Positions 49,267-58,441 are shown, counted from the first letter of the stretch. The stretch: 64,000 nt of DNA from Streptomyces virginiae (GCF_000720455.1 NZ_JOAK01000005.1:62001-126000); one strand, 5' to 3'. Numbers and translations: made by a program. Notes: generated by a model not told the origin, from the letters alone.

Positions 49267-49989
49267 ATGGGCAGAGTCGGGACCGCGCTGCGGGAACTGC
49301 GCGGGGCGCAGAAGTCGGCGAAGGGGGTGTCGCTCTACTCCCGGTTCGTGAACCGGCCCACCGGGCGCTACCTGGCGGCCGGTTCGTACGCGCTCGGGCT
49401 CACCCCGAACCAGGTGACGCTGATCAGCGCCGCCTTCAGCTTCGCGGCGGTGGCCGCGGTCGCGCTGACCGGGCCCTCCTGGACGCTGGGGATCGCCGTG
49501 TGGGCAGCGCTCGCCGTCGGGTTCGCCTTCGACTCCGCCGACGGCCAGCTGGCCCGGCTGCGCGGCGGCGGCAGTGCGGCCGGCGAGTGGCTGGACCACG
49601 TCGTGGACGCCGCCAAGCTCACGGCCCTGCACTCGTGCGTGCTGATCGCGTTCTACCGGTTCCCCGAGGAGTACGGGACGACGGCCGACGGCTGGCTCCT
49701 GGTACCGCTCGGCTTCCAGTTCGCCGCGGTCGTCACCTTCTTCGGCGGACTGCTGACCGAGAAGCTCAAGCCCAGGCCGGCCCCGGGAAGCCCCGCCGCC
49801 GCGCCGTCGACCGCGCGCGCGGTGGCGCTGCTGCCCGTGGACTACGGGGTGTTCTGCCTGGTGTTCCTGCTCCTCGGCGGCGGGAAGCTGTTCGCCTGGG
49901 CCTACGCCGGACTGGGCGCGGTCGCCGCGCTGTTCCTGCTGGCGTTCCTCGCCAAGTGGTTCCGGGAGCTCAGCGCCGTTCGCCGGTGA
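49267..49989 (+). CDS. CDP-alcohol phosphatidyltransferase-family membrane protein
   Basis: 240 residues, about six membrane helices. The CDP-alcohol signature is complete: D-S-A-D-G-Q-L-A-R, then G-x(3)-D-x(3)-D in GEWLDHVVDAAK (about residues 88-120). It transfers a phospho-alcohol from CDP-alcohol to an acceptor; the substrate may be glycerol, inositol or another alcohol. A cytidylyltransferase gene converges right beside it, which suggests a shared CDP-linked pathway. GAGGGGA lies before the ATG at 49267; the in-frame GTG at 49234 is less likely. Confidence 0.88.
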   Translation: MGRVGTALRELRGAQKSAKGVSLYSRFVNRPTGRYLAAGSYALGLTPNQVTLISAAFSFAAVAAVALTGPSWTLGIAVWAALAVGFAFDSADGQLARLRGGGSAAGEWLDHVVDAAKLTALHSCVLIAFYRFPEEYGTTADGWLLVPLGFQFAAVVTFFGGLLTEKLKPRPAPGSPAAAPSTARAVALLPVDYGVFCLVFLLLGGGKLFAWAYAGLGAVAALFLLAFLAKWFRELSAVRR

Positions 49990-50473
49990 CCTGCCCCGGT
50001 CCCGCGGCCGGTTCGGCGAGCGCGTCCAGCGCCCGGCGCAGCTGGGTGCTGGAGGTGTGGACGGTGTAGGGGAAGTAGACGACGTCGACGCCGTGGGCGG
50101 CGAAGTCCTTCTCCAGCTTGTCGCCCTTGGGGGTGCCCCGCCAGTCGTCGCCCTTGAAGATGACGTCGAAGCGGACCTGCTTCCAGGTCTCCACCTTGTC
50201 GGGCACCGTCTCGACGAAGGCGGCGTCCACGTACTTCACGCTGCGCACGATCTCCAGCCGCTCGACGAGCGGGATCATCGGGCGTCGGCCCTTGGCGAGT
50301 TCGGCCATCTCGTCGGAGACCACTCCGGCGACGAGGTAGTCGCACCGACTCCGGGCGTGCCGAAGGATGTTGAGATGCCCGATGTGGAACAGATCGTAGG
50401 CGCCCGGCGCGTAACCGACTCGATACGGTCGACGCGAAGGCGCACCAATGTCCGACATGTACCGCTCCGTCAT
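49970..50473 (-). CDS. Cytidylyltransferase-family protein (TagD/glycerol-3-phosphate cytidylyltransferase-like)
   Basis: About 167 residues. The HxGH motif is in GAYDLFHIGHLNIL (about residue 25), with the second motif VHTSSTQLRR near the end (family form R-T-x-G-I/V-S-T). This fold makes CDP- or ADP-linked alcohols, such as CDP-glycerol. The start is uncertain: ATG at 50473 (GGGGA upstream), ATG at 50458, or GTG at 50494. Its 3' end overlaps the CDP-alcohol transferase gene by 20 bp in opposite orientation. Confidence 0.82.
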   Translation of the reverse strand: MTERYMSDIGAPSRRPYRVGYAPGAYDLFHIGHLNILRHARSRCDYLVAGVVSDEMAELAKGRRPMIPLVERLEIVRSVKYVDAAFVETVPDKVETWKQVRFDVIFKGDDWRGTPKGDKLEKDFAAHGVDVVYFPYTVHTSSTQLRRALDALAEPAAGPGQVTGERR

Positions 50474-50600
50474 CTCTTTGTCCCCAGCGGCCACACCCCC
50501 CGGTGTAGCGGATTAGCAGACAATAGCGTGCACGTTCCGCAGCACGCGGGTGAACGAATAGGGTGACGTGCGCATCATCCAGGGGAAGAGGGGACGCTCG

Positions 50601-51836
50601 GTGTCCAGATCCGGTCAGCGGCGCATGCTGCTGGTTTCCACCAATTACGCTCCGGAGCACGCGGGTATCGGCCCGTATGCGACGCAGATCGCGGAGCACT
50701 GGGCGGATCTCGGCCACGAGACGCACGTCCTCGCCGGCATGCCGCACTACCCCGCGTGGTCGCTCGAACCGGAATACAAGGGGGCGCTCCAGCGCACGGA
50801 ACAGCGCGCGGGCGTCACCGTGCACCGGCGCGCGCACACCGTGCCGCCGCGCCAGACCGCCGTCAAGCGGGCCCTGTTCGAAGGATCGATTCTGCTGCAC
50901 GGCTCCGTGGCCCCGCCGCGGATGCCCAGGCCGGACGCGGTGCTCGCCCAGATGCCCAGCCTGGCCGGCGGAGTGCTCGCCGCCCGGCTCGCGGCGCGCT
51001 GGAAGGTCCCCTACGTCCCGGTCGTCCAGGACCTCATGGGCGCCGCCGCCGCGCAGAGCGGGATCAGCGGCGGCGACAAGGCGGCCGCGATCGCCGGCCG
51101 CGCCGAGGCGTACGCCCTCAAGCGGGCCACCCTCGTCGGCGTCATCCACGAGACCTTCGTGGAGCGGGTCGTCGGCATGGGCGTGGACCCCGGCCGGATC
51201 CGTCTCGTCCCCAACTGGTCGCACGTGCCCAAGCCCACCAAGCCGCGCGGCGAGACCCGCCGCCACCTGGGCTGGGGCCCCGGCGAGACCGTCGTGCTGC
51301 ACTCCGGGAACATGGGCCTCAAGCAGGGACTCGAAGTCCTCGTGGGCGCCGCACGGCTGGACCCGAAGGTCCGTTTCGTCCTGATGGGCGACGGCAGTCA
51401 GCGCTCCGCGCTCGCCGATCTGTCCGCGGACGTGCCGAATCTGGACATCATCCCCCCTGCCGCTGACGGCGAGTTCCCGGATATCCTCGCGGCGGCGGAC
51501 GTTCTCGCGGTCACACAGCACGCCGCCGTGCTGGACATGAGCGTCCCGTCGAAGCTCACCTCCTACTTCCAGACCGGCCGGCCCGTCGTCGCCTCAGTGG
51601 CGGCGGAAGGCGGGACCGCCCAGGAGGTGGAACGCTCGGGCGCAGGGGTGCTCGTACCGCCGGAGGACCCCGAGGCCCTGCTGAAGGCCGTACGGGCCCT
51701 GGCGGAAGACCCCGAGGGCGCGGACGCACTGGGAGCGGCGGGGCCCCGCCACGTGGCGGCGCACCTGAGCCGTGAAGCGGGCCTGGCCCGCATCGACGCA
51801 CTGATGGACGAAGCACTTGGGGGAACCCGGCCGTGA
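50601..51836 (+). CDS. Glycosyltransferase family 4 protein (WcaI/colanic-acid type)
   Basis: About 411 residues, GT-B fold. The N-terminal half opens with MLLVSTNYAPEHAGIGPYAT and GHETHVLAGMPHYPAW, typical of WcaI-like enzymes. The C-terminal donor half has VLHSGNMGLKQGLEVLVGAA, FVLMGDGSQRSAL and ADVLAVTQHAAV. It adds a sugar to a lipid-linked intermediate in exopolysaccharide assembly; the sugar is unknown. The GTG at 50601 has GAGGGGA 8 nt upstream, better than the GTG at 50568. Its stop overlaps the start of the next gene (GTGA). Confidence 0.88.
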   Translation: MSRSGQRRMLLVSTNYAPEHAGIGPYATQIAEHWADLGHETHVLAGMPHYPAWSLEPEYKGALQRTEQRAGVTVHRRAHTVPPRQTAVKRALFEGSILLHGSVAPPRMPRPDAVLAQMPSLAGGVLAARLAARWKVPYVPVVQDLMGAAAAQSGISGGDKAAAIAGRAEAYALKRATLVGVIHETFVERVVGMGVDPGRIRLVPNWSHVPKPTKPRGETRRHLGWGPGETVVLHSGNMGLKQGLEVLVGAARLDPKVRFVLMGDGSQRSALADLSADVPNLDIIPPAADGEFPDILAAADVLAVTQHAAVLDMSVPSKLTSYFQTGRPVVASVAAEGGTAQEVERSGAGVLVPPEDPEALLKAVRALAEDPEGADALGAAGPRHVAAHLSREAGLARIDALMDEALGGTRP

Positions 51837-53587
51837 TCGAGACGAACCGCCCGGCAGCGGCACCGGCCGACGACGAACCCGACCTCCTCAGGGACCAGTT
51901 CCGCCAGCTCCTGCGCTACCGCAGGCTGATCGGCGCGGGCATCGGAGTCGGCCTGCTGGGCGGCGTCTACCTCGGCATATCCACCGCCGACACCTACGTC
52001 GCCACCGCCGACGTGGTGCTGCGCGCGCCCACCGACGACCCGTTCAACCCGAGCCTCGCCCCGGACAAGGCGATCAACATCGGCTCCGAGCGCCAGGTCG
52101 CGCTCAGCTCCTCCATCGCCAACGAGGCGGCGAAGAAGCTCGGGGTGTCCGCCAAGGACTTCGCCGCCCTGCGCTCCGGCCTGCAGGTGACCAACCCGCC
52201 GCAGACCATGGTGCTGCGCTTCACCTACACCGCGGACTCCCCCAAGGAGGCCGCCAAGCGCGCCAACGCGATGACCGAGGCGTACCTGCTCAAGCGGCAG
52301 GAGTCCCTCGACGCCACCCGCGACAAGATGGTCAAGGGCTACAAGGAGCAGCGCGACCCGATCGCCAAGCAGCTCGACGAGACGTCCAAGGAGATCGCCC
52401 GGATGCCCGCCGGCGCCGGACGCGACGCCGCCAGCTCCGCCAAGACCGACCTGCAGAGCGAGGTCGGCGGCTACAACACCAAGATCACCAAGCTTGAGGC
52501 CCTGGACATGACCCCGGGCCGCGTCACCAGTGCCGCGACGGCGCCCACCGCGACCGACGGACCCGGCATCCTCATGTCCCTCGCGCTCGGCGCGGCCGTG
52601 GGCCTCGCGCTCGGCCTGCTGGCCGCCTGGGTCCGGCTGGTCTTCGACCCGGCGCCGCGCTCCGAGGGCGACGTGGCCCGGGCCCTGCGCGCTCCCGTCC
52701 TGGGCTACCTGCCGCGGGACCGGACGGGCGGCGGGCCGCTGCTCGCCGCCGGCGAGGCCGACCCCCGGCTCGCCGAGGAGTACCGCTCGGTGGCGTTCCG
52801 CCTCGCCTACGACTCCCGCTTCGCCGACCGGCGCCGGCTCCTCGTCGTCGCTCCGCGCGGCAGCAGCGAGACCGCGGCCGCGGTGGCCGTGAACATGGCC
52901 GCCTCCTTCGCGGAGACCGGCAAGGACGTGCTGCTCATCGAGGCCGACCTGCGTACCCCCGTGCTGGCCAGCCAGCTGCCCACCGACGCCGGCGGCCGTC
53001 CCCGCTGGAGCCAGGGCCAGGGCGGCGCGCCCGCGCCCGGCCGGCACGCCGACTCCGAGTGGCCCGACGGGCGCCAGCTCGTCGTGGACGCCGGGGAGTC
53101 GGGCTCCTTCGACCTCATCCCGGGCGACCGGGCGCGCAACGTCCCGCGCGCGCTGACCTCCGCCCGAGCCACCCGGCTGATCTCCGAGGCCGACGCCCCC
53201 AACTCCACCGTCGTCGTACTCGCACCGCCCGTGCTCTCCTACGCCGACGCCCTCGCCCTCGTCGACCGTGTCGACGGCGTCCTGGTCGTCTGCGACCCGC
53301 GCGCCATCCACCGCACCGACCTCATCCGGATCCGCGAACTCATCAGCGGCGCCGGCGGCACGGTGCTCGGCGCGGTGCTGCACGCGCCGCTGCCCGGCGA
53401 GAAGCGCGGCAAGGGCAAGGACAAGGGCGGCCCGGCCGCCGCCGGTCCGGCCGCCCCCGCGAAGCCGGGGAAGGCCGCGCCGCAGCCCCAGCCGATCCCG
53501 TACGAGGTGGCCGAGCCCGAGCAGCACATCCCGGGTGACGGCACCGACACCGTCGCGCTGCGCACCGTACGCATGGGCCGCAGATGA
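51833..53587 (+). CDS. Wzz/BY-kinase-like chain-length protein with degenerate P-loop
   Basis: 584 residues. The Wzz-like periplasmic region lies between two membrane helices (about residues 33-53 and 243-265: LIGAGIGVGLLGGVYLGIST and LMSLALGAAVGLALGLL). The cytoplasmic half resembles CpsD/Wzc kinases in layout (AEEYRSVAFRLAYDS, then RRRLLVVAPRGSSETAAAVA, DVLLIEADLRTPVL). The normal P-loop GKS/T is replaced by SSET, so ATP binding is doubtful. No C-terminal Tyr cluster is visible. Likely controls polymer length. Overlaps genes on both sides (GTGA and ATGA), so it is a core gene of one operon. Confidence 0.87.
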   Translation: MIETNRPAAAPADDEPDLLRDQFRQLLRYRRLIGAGIGVGLLGGVYLGISTADTYVATADVVLRAPTDDPFNPSLAPDKAINIGSERQVALSSSIANEAAKKLGVSAKDFAALRSGLQVTNPPQTMVLRFTYTADSPKEAAKRANAMTEAYLLKRQESLDATRDKMVKGYKEQRDPIAKQLDETSKEIARMPAGAGRDAASSAKTDLQSEVGGYNTKITKLEALDMTPGRVTSAATAPTATDGPGILMSLALGAAVGLALGLLAAWVRLVFDPAPRSEGDVARALRAPVLGYLPRDRTGGGPLLAAGEADPRLAEEYRSVAFRLAYDSRFADRRRLLVVAPRGSSETAAAVAVNMAASFAETGKDVLLIEADLRTPVLASQLPTDAGGRPRWSQGQGGAPAPGRHADSEWPDGRQLVVDAGESGSFDLIPGDRARNVPRALTSARATRLISEADAPNSTVVVLAPPVLSYADALALVDRVDGVLVVCDPRAIHRTDLIRIRELISGAGGTVLGAVLHAPLPGEKRGKGKDKGGPAAAGPAAPAKPGKAAPQPQPIPYEVAEPEQHIPGDGTDTVALRTVRMGRR

Positions 53588-54816
53588 GCCGACGCGGCCT
53601 CGCCGCCGTCGCCTCGGTACTGGACCAGGCCGCCTCCAGCGCCACCAACATCCTGGTGCTGGTGCTGGCCGCCCGGCTGTCCTCGGCCTCCGGGTTCGCC
53701 GACTTCTCCATGGTGTACGTGGCCTTCAGCGTGCTCCTCGGGCTGAACATGGCCTACGTCGGCCAGAGCCTGGTCCTGGAGAAGGGCGACGGGCTCGGTG
53801 CGGCCTGCCGCTCGGCCGCCGGCTTCACCTCGGCCGCGTCGGCCGCCGTGGGCGTGCTGCTCGCGGTGGTGGGCCTCGCCCTCCCCGGGGCCACCGGGCG
53901 GGCCTTCCTCGCGCTGGGCCTCGTCCTGCCGCTGGTGCTCCTCCAGGACGGGCTGCGCTACTGCTTCTCCGCGCTGCGCGCCCCCGAGCGGGCGCTGGCC
54001 GCGGACGCGCTGCGGCTGGTGTGCGTGGTCGCCGCCCTGGCCCTGCAGCCCGAAGGGGCGTCGGCGGGGCGGCTGGTGCTGGTGTGGGGGCTGTCCGCGC
54101 TGCCCGCGCTGGCGGTGGGCCTGTGGCTGCTGCGGCCGTACGTCCGCGGTTCCCGCGCCGACCTGCGGCCGTACCTGCGGCGGGGTCACCTGGGGCAGCG
54201 GTTCGTGGTCGAGTTCGCGGTGGGCAACGGCTCCAGCCAGCTCGCCGTGCTGGGCCTCGGTGTCTTCGCGACGCCGCTGGCCGTCGGTGCGCTGCGGGGT
54301 GCGACCACCCTCTTCGGGCCTTTGAACGTGCTGTTCAACTCCGCGAACGCGTTCGGGCCCCCGGTGCTCGGGCGGCTCGGCGGCAAGCGGGCCACGGTGC
54401 GGGCGACTGCGGCGCTGGGCCTGGTGCTGGCCGCGGTGGGCGCGGGCTGGGCGACGGCCCTGTACCTGCTGCCGGACCGGCTGGGCCGGGAACTGCTGGG
54501 CGACACCTGGGCGGCGGCGTCCGCGCTGCTGCCGGCGACGGGTGCGCAGTACGCCGTGATGGGGCTCGGGACGTGTGCGCTGCTGACCCTGCGGGTGCTC
54601 GCCCCGAAGGCCACGCTGTCCCTGCAGGTGGTCTTCTCGCTGCTGTCGGTGGGACTGCTGCTGGGCGGCTACGCGGTGTGGGGGGTGGCGGGCGCCGCCT
54701 GGGCCCTGGCGGCCGGCTCCGCGATCAAGGCGCTGGCCGCCTGGCTTCGGGTGGCCCGCCTGCCGGTTGCCGGTGCCCGGCTGGACAGCGAGCCCCTGCC
54801 CGCCTCCGCGGCCTGA
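53584..54816 (+). CDS. Polysaccharide flippase-like membrane protein (Wzx type)
   Basis: 410 residues, about 12 hydrophobic segments, of the MATE/MVF-like flippase superfamily. It probably moves lipid-linked sugar repeats across the membrane. The start VLDQAASSATNILVLVLAAR and the mid segment LGQRFVVEFAVGNGSSQLAV suit the family. The ATG overlaps the stop of the Wzz-like gene (ATGA), so translation is coupled. It is the last gene before a convergent polymerase-like gene, with an intergenic repeat between them. Confidence 0.8.
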   Translation: MSRRGLAAVASVLDQAASSATNILVLVLAARLSSASGFADFSMVYVAFSVLLGLNMAYVGQSLVLEKGDGLGAACRSAAGFTSAASAAVGVLLAVVGLALPGATGRAFLALGLVLPLVLLQDGLRYCFSALRAPERALAADALRLVCVVAALALQPEGASAGRLVLVWGLSALPALAVGLWLLRPYVRGSRADLRPYLRRGHLGQRFVVEFAVGNGSSQLAVLGLGVFATPLAVGALRGATTLFGPLNVLFNSANAFGPPVLGRLGGKRATVRATAALGLVLAAVGAGWATALYLLPDRLGRELLGDTWAAASALLPATGAQYAVMGLGTCALLTLRVLAPKATLSLQVVFSLLSVGLLLGGYAVWGVAGAAWALAAGSAIKALAAWLRVARLPVAGARLDSEPLPASAA

Positions 54817-54862
54817 CCCGCTGCGCGGAGCCTCTCCCCGCCCCGCCCTTTCTCCGTTTCCC

Positions 54863-54905
54863 GGGCTCCGCCCGGACCCGCGCCTCAAACGCCGGCGGGG
54901 CTGAA
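54863..54905. repeat. Interspersed streptomycete-type intergenic repeat, copy B
   Basis: GGGCTCCGCCCGGACCCG, then CGCCTCAAACGCCGGCGGGG and CTGAA, lies in the 100-bp gap between two convergent genes. It shares the order of GGGC-x-CCGCCC, GGACC, CGCGCCT and CGCCGGCGGGGCTG with copy A at 4645-4690. Both sit beyond gene 3' ends, and a hairpin can form, so a termination role is possible. Confidence 0.65.
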
Positions 54906-54916
54906 AGGGCGGCGCG

Positions 54917-56440
54917 TCAGCGGAGGGTGGTGGATTTGTCCGTGCGGTGGGTCGCGACCAGCGCGAGGCAGAGGGCCGCGATCGCGACGCGCCCCGACGC
55001 CTGAAGCAAAGGCCCGCGCAGCAGGATGAAGGAGTAGCCCGCGACCAGCGGGACGACCACCGAGATCAGGCTGCCCGGCGGCGACCTGCGCGTGGCCCGT
55101 TTCGCGTAGCGCCGGTCGACGCGGGCGGCGGCGTACCCCATGCCCAGCAGCCCGGCCCCCATGCCCAGCGGCCCGAAGTCGAGCCACAGCTCCGCCCAGA
55201 TCGGGGAGGAGAGGTTGGTGTTGACCGTGCCCATCCACTGCCCGACCATCACGCCCGTGTCCCTCGGCTTGCCCTCCCAGACCGAGCGGGGCACCGCGAA
55301 GAAGATCGATCCGGCCAGCTGGCGGCCGTAGAAGTGCCCGGGGCCCGACTCCGAGAAGGTGATGGTGTTCGCGAACATGCCGATCTGGTCGTAGTCCTTG
55401 AGCGCCATCGGCTCCAGGAAGGACGTGGTCTCGACCGGCCGGTAGTTCTTCTCGTCGTACCGGAAGCGGTCCGCGAACGGGAAGATCAGGAGGGCGACGA
55501 CCACGGCCATCGACAGCGCCACCCGGTACATCGCCGCGCTCACCGGGAAGACGGTGAAGAGCAGCGCGAACATGACCGTCAGGAACCAGTACCGCGGGTT
55601 CGAGATCGGGTTGTTGACGATCAGGTTGAGGCAGGCGAGCGCCCCCCACGTGACGATGATCGACACCTTGCGGCGGGCGAACTTCGAGGTGATCAGCCAG
55701 CGCGTGTAGAGGAGCAGCGCGAGCAGGGCCGGCACGGTGCCGAAGCCGCGCAGCAGGGCCTGGCCGGCCTGGCCGTCGCCGTTGGAGACGCCCGCCTCCT
55801 CGATGCCGGCGATGATCTCCTGCCGGCTGGAGAAGAAGACCGCGGGGCCGCCCAGCTTCATGATGAAGGCGGCGCTGCACAGGAACGACAGGATCGTCAG
55901 CAGCTGGAGCCGGCGCCGGTGCGCCATGACGGGCCTCGACTCCTTCTGGGAGCCGCCCGCTCGCCCGGCCGGGCGGTGACGGGCCAGCAGCACGCCGACG
56001 TCGAAGGCCGTGCAGCCGAGCAGCACCAGCCCGATGGCGACGGTCAGGTCGGAGCGCGGGCCGACGACCGGCGTCGGGACCTGGCCGAGGACGGCCTGCG
56101 CGAGCGGGGCCACGCCCATGGCCATGTAGACGAAGAGCCAGAAGGAGCCCTGGAGGAGCTTGCGGCGGCTGGTGAGCACCATCGCGGAGAGCCGGGCGCC
56201 CGCGTACATGGTGAGCAGCAGCTGCAGCCAGAAGGCCGCGTCGCGGGTGCCCGCGCCCGTCTGGACGGCGACGAACAGCGGCAGGAAGACCGTGAATCCG
56301 AGCGCGAGCGGTACGGACAGCGCGCGGGAGAGCAGGGTGCGCGGCAGGGTTTCGCGGCCCCACATGCTCTCGTCCTCGAAGGGGGACGGGACGGCGGGCC
56401 TGGCGGGTGTTGCGGAGGGCTTGCGTATGTCCGTCGTCAC
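54917..56440 (-). CDS. Polysaccharide polymerase-like membrane protein (Wzy/O-antigen ligase type)
   Basis: 507 residues, about 11-12 membrane helices, with a large extracytoplasmic loop (about 300-380: FADRFRYDEKNYRPVETTSF, then MALKDYDQIGMFAN). This general plan is that of Wzy/WaaL-like proteins, though no strict motif is present. The GTG at 56440 gives MTTDIRKPSATP with GGGGGCGG upstream. Open frames upstream to 57007 are antisense to the acyltransferase gene. Its direction is opposed to the rest of the cluster, so it has its own promoter in the 96-bp gap before the acyltransferase. Confidence 0.72.
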   Translation of the reverse strand: MTTDIRKPSATPARPAVPSPFEDESMWGRETLPRTLLSRALSVPLALGFTVFLPLFVAVQTGAGTRDAAFWLQLLLTMYAGARLSAMVLTSRRKLLQGSFWLFVYMAMGVAPLAQAVLGQVPTPVVGPRSDLTVAIGLVLLGCTAFDVGVLLARHRPAGRAGGSQKESRPVMAHRRRLQLLTILSFLCSAAFIMKLGGPAVFFSSRQEIIAGIEEAGVSNGDGQAGQALLRGFGTVPALLALLLYTRWLITSKFARRKVSIIVTWGALACLNLIVNNPISNPRYWFLTVMFALLFTVFPVSAAMYRVALSMAVVVALLIFPFADRFRYDEKNYRPVETTSFLEPMALKDYDQIGMFANTITFSESGPGHFYGRQLAGSIFFAVPRSVWEGKPRDTGVMVGQWMGTVNTNLSSPIWAELWLDFGPLGMGAGLLGMGYAAARVDRRYAKRATRRSPPGSLISVVVPLVAGYSFILLRGPLLQASGRVAIAALCLALVATHRTDKSTTLR

Positions 56441-56536
56441 TGCCGCCCCCACCCGATGTGCCTGGTCCGCGCGCAGTCTAGTCTGAGCGGGCCGCGCCCG
56501 GGGAGGCCGTGGCCGAGAGCACGATGGGGGCATCTG

Positions 56537-57076
56537 TTGCGTGATCTTCCTTCCTTCACGCTGGCCGGGTACGACAAGGGGCGCGGGCTGCTGACGCAGG
56601 CGCTCTGGTTCGCCGTGATGAACACGGTCTTCATGGCCTGGTTCTGTCCGCCCCGGCTGCGGGTCTCGCTGTTGCGTGCCTTCGGGGCGAAGATCGGCGA
56701 GGGCGTGCTGATCCGTCACAAGGTCCGCGTGCTGTGGCCGTGGAAGCTCACCGTCGGGGACCACGCCTGGATCGGTGAGGGCGTCTGGGTGCTGAACCTG
56801 GAGCCGGTGACCATCGGTTCGCACGTGTGCCTCTCGCAGGAGGCGATGCTGTGCACCGGCTCGCACGACCACCGGGCCGCGGACTTCCGCTACCGCAACG
56901 CGCCGATCACCGTCGAGGACGGCGCCTGGGTGGCGGTACGGGCGACCGTGCTGGCCGGGGTGACCGTCGGCCGGTGCGCCGTCGCGGGCGCGGGGGCCGT
57001 CGTGCACAAGGACCTGCCGGAACTGACCCTGCAGACGCAGGACGGGCGGCGCCGCCCGGTGGAGGAGCCCAAGTGA
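56537..57076 (+). CDS. Hexapeptide-repeat acyltransferase (WcaF-like)
   Basis: 179 residues. Left-handed beta-helix acetyltransferase. The start DLPSFTLAGYDKGRGLL is typical of WcaF-like proteins, followed by AFGAKIGEGVLIRHKVRV and VGDHAWIGEGVWVLNLE. The active-site His region is CTGSHDHRAADF, and the helix continues with VRATVLAGVTVGRCAV. It likely O-acetylates a sugar of the cluster's polymer. No ATG or GTG fits; TTG at 56537 has GGGGG at 6 nt spacing. Its stop overlaps the start of the next gene (GTGA). Confidence 0.85.
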   Translation: MRDLPSFTLAGYDKGRGLLTQALWFAVMNTVFMAWFCPPRLRVSLLRAFGAKIGEGVLIRHKVRVLWPWKLTVGDHAWIGEGVWVLNLEPVTIGSHVCLSQEAMLCTGSHDHRAADFRYRNAPITVEDGAWVAVRATVLAGVTVGRCAVAGAGAVVHKDLPELTLQTQDGRRRPVEEPK

Positions 57077-58200
57077 GTGCCGCTGTGAGAGTCCTGCACG
57101 CCGTCACCCTGCACTCCCCCACGCACGCCTTCGGCGGGCCGGTGCGGGTCGCGCTGAACCTGGCGAAGGGGCTGCGGGCCCGCGGCCACGAGGCGCGGCT
57201 GCTCGCGCTGGGCGACGGCTTCGACGAGTGGCCGACGTCCGTGGAGGGCGTACCGGCGAAGCTGTTCCCGGCCCGCCGGCTGCTGCCGCTCGGCTTCAGC
57301 GGGATGACCTCGCCGGCCCTGCTGGCCTCGGCGGGACGCCTGGTGCGCGACGCCGACGTGGTGCACGTCCACCTGGCGCGCGACCTGGTGACGCTGCCGG
57401 TGGCGCTGGCGGCGCTGCGCGCGGGCAAGCCGCTGGTGCTCCAGACCCACGGCATGGTGGACCCGAGCGAGAAGCTCCTGGCGAAGGTGCTGGACGCGGT
57501 GGCGGTACGCCGGCTGCTGCGCGGCGCGGACGCCGTGCTGTACCTGACCCCGCACGAGCGGGAGGGCCTGGACGCGGTGGTCGGCGCGCCGCTGGCGAAC
57601 ACGGTCCGGCTGGTCAACGGGACCCCGGCGCAGGAGGAGCGGCCCGCTCCGCAGGGGGCGCCCCGCGTCCTGTACTCCGCGCGGCTGCAGGCCCGTAAGC
57701 GGCCGGTGGACTTCGTGGACGCGGCCCCGGCGGTGCTCGCGGAGCACCCGGACGCGCACTTCGTCGTCGCGGGCCCGGACGAGGGCGAACTGGGAGCCGT
57801 GCGCGACCGGATCGTGGCACTCGGCCTCACGGACCGGTTCACGGTCCCCGGGGCGCTGTCCGGCGCCCAGGTGCTGGAGGAGCTGCGCCGGGCCCACGTC
57901 TACGTCCTGCCCTCGGTGGACGAGCCGTTCCCGATGTCCGTCCTGGAGGCCCTCGCCGTGGGCGTCCCGTCGGTGGTGACGCACTCCAACGGCCTGGCGC
58001 GGGACATCGCGGGGGCCGGGGCGGGCCGCGCGGTCGACCCCGGTCCGGCGGGGGTGGCCGCGGCGGTCCTGGAGCTGTTGGACCCGCAGGCGGGCCGCGA
58101 GGCCTCGCTCGCGGCGCGGAAGCTGGCCGACGGCTCCTTCTCCATGGACGCAGTACTCGACACGCTGCTGCCGGTGTACGAGGCCGCGCTGCGCAGGTGA
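57073..58200 (+). CDS. Glycosyltransferase family 4 protein
   Basis: 375 residues, GT-B fold. The acceptor half starts RVLHAVTLHSPTHAFGGPVR and contains VVHVHLARDLVTLPVALAAL and VLQTHGMVDPSEKLLAK. The donor half has VLYSARLQARKRPVDFVDAA, HFVVAGPDEGELGAVRDRIV and the E-x(7)-E motif within VDEPFPMSVLEALAVG. The second glycosyltransferase of the cluster, probably acting before or after the WcaF-like acyltransferase with which it overlaps by 4 bp. GGAGGAG lies 6 nt before the GTG. The stop is followed by an opposed small membrane gene. Confidence 0.9.
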   Translation: MSAAVRVLHAVTLHSPTHAFGGPVRVALNLAKGLRARGHEARLLALGDGFDEWPTSVEGVPAKLFPARRLLPLGFSGMTSPALLASAGRLVRDADVVHVHLARDLVTLPVALAALRAGKPLVLQTHGMVDPSEKLLAKVLDAVAVRRLLRGADAVLYLTPHEREGLDAVVGAPLANTVRLVNGTPAQEERPAPQGAPRVLYSARLQARKRPVDFVDAAPAVLAEHPDAHFVVAGPDEGELGAVRDRIVALGLTDRFTVPGALSGAQVLEELRRAHVYVLPSVDEPFPMSVLEALAVGVPSVVTHSNGLARDIAGAGAGRAVDPGPAGVAAAVLELLDPQAGREASLAARKLADGSFSMDAVLDTLLPVYEAALRR

Positions 58201-58225
58201 GGCGCCGCCGGGCCGTGCCGCCGGG

Positions 58226-58441
58226 TCAGATGACGTCCCGGCGGCGCTCCTCCACCACGGGGATCGCGCCCGCCGCCCGGCGCCGCTTGTAGATGCTGGT
58301 GTAGACGGCGAGGCCGATCCCGCCCACCGCCATCATGATCAGACCGACCAGGTCGAGGTTGACGCTCTCCATCTCCCAGTCGCTGGCGAAGGTGAGGATG
58401 GCGCCCACCACGATCAGGCCTATGCATCCGCCGATGCCCAT
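58226..58441 (-). CDS. Small two-helix membrane protein of the DUF6458 type
   Basis: 71 residues: two membrane helices (about 4-20, IGGCIGLIVVGAILTFA, and 30-50, LVGLIMMAVGGIGLAVYTSI) separated by a short Asp/Glu-rich loop. A basic tail (YKRRRAAG) is followed by EERRRDVI. The layout matches DUF6458 proteins of actinobacteria, whose role is unknown. The product is too small for a transporter by itself. It overlaps no other gene and lies 25 bp after a convergent glycosyltransferase. Confidence 0.75.
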   Translation of the reverse strand: MGIGGCIGLIVVGAILTFASDWEMESVNLDLVGLIMMAVGGIGLAVYTSIYKRRRAAGAIPVVEERRRDVI

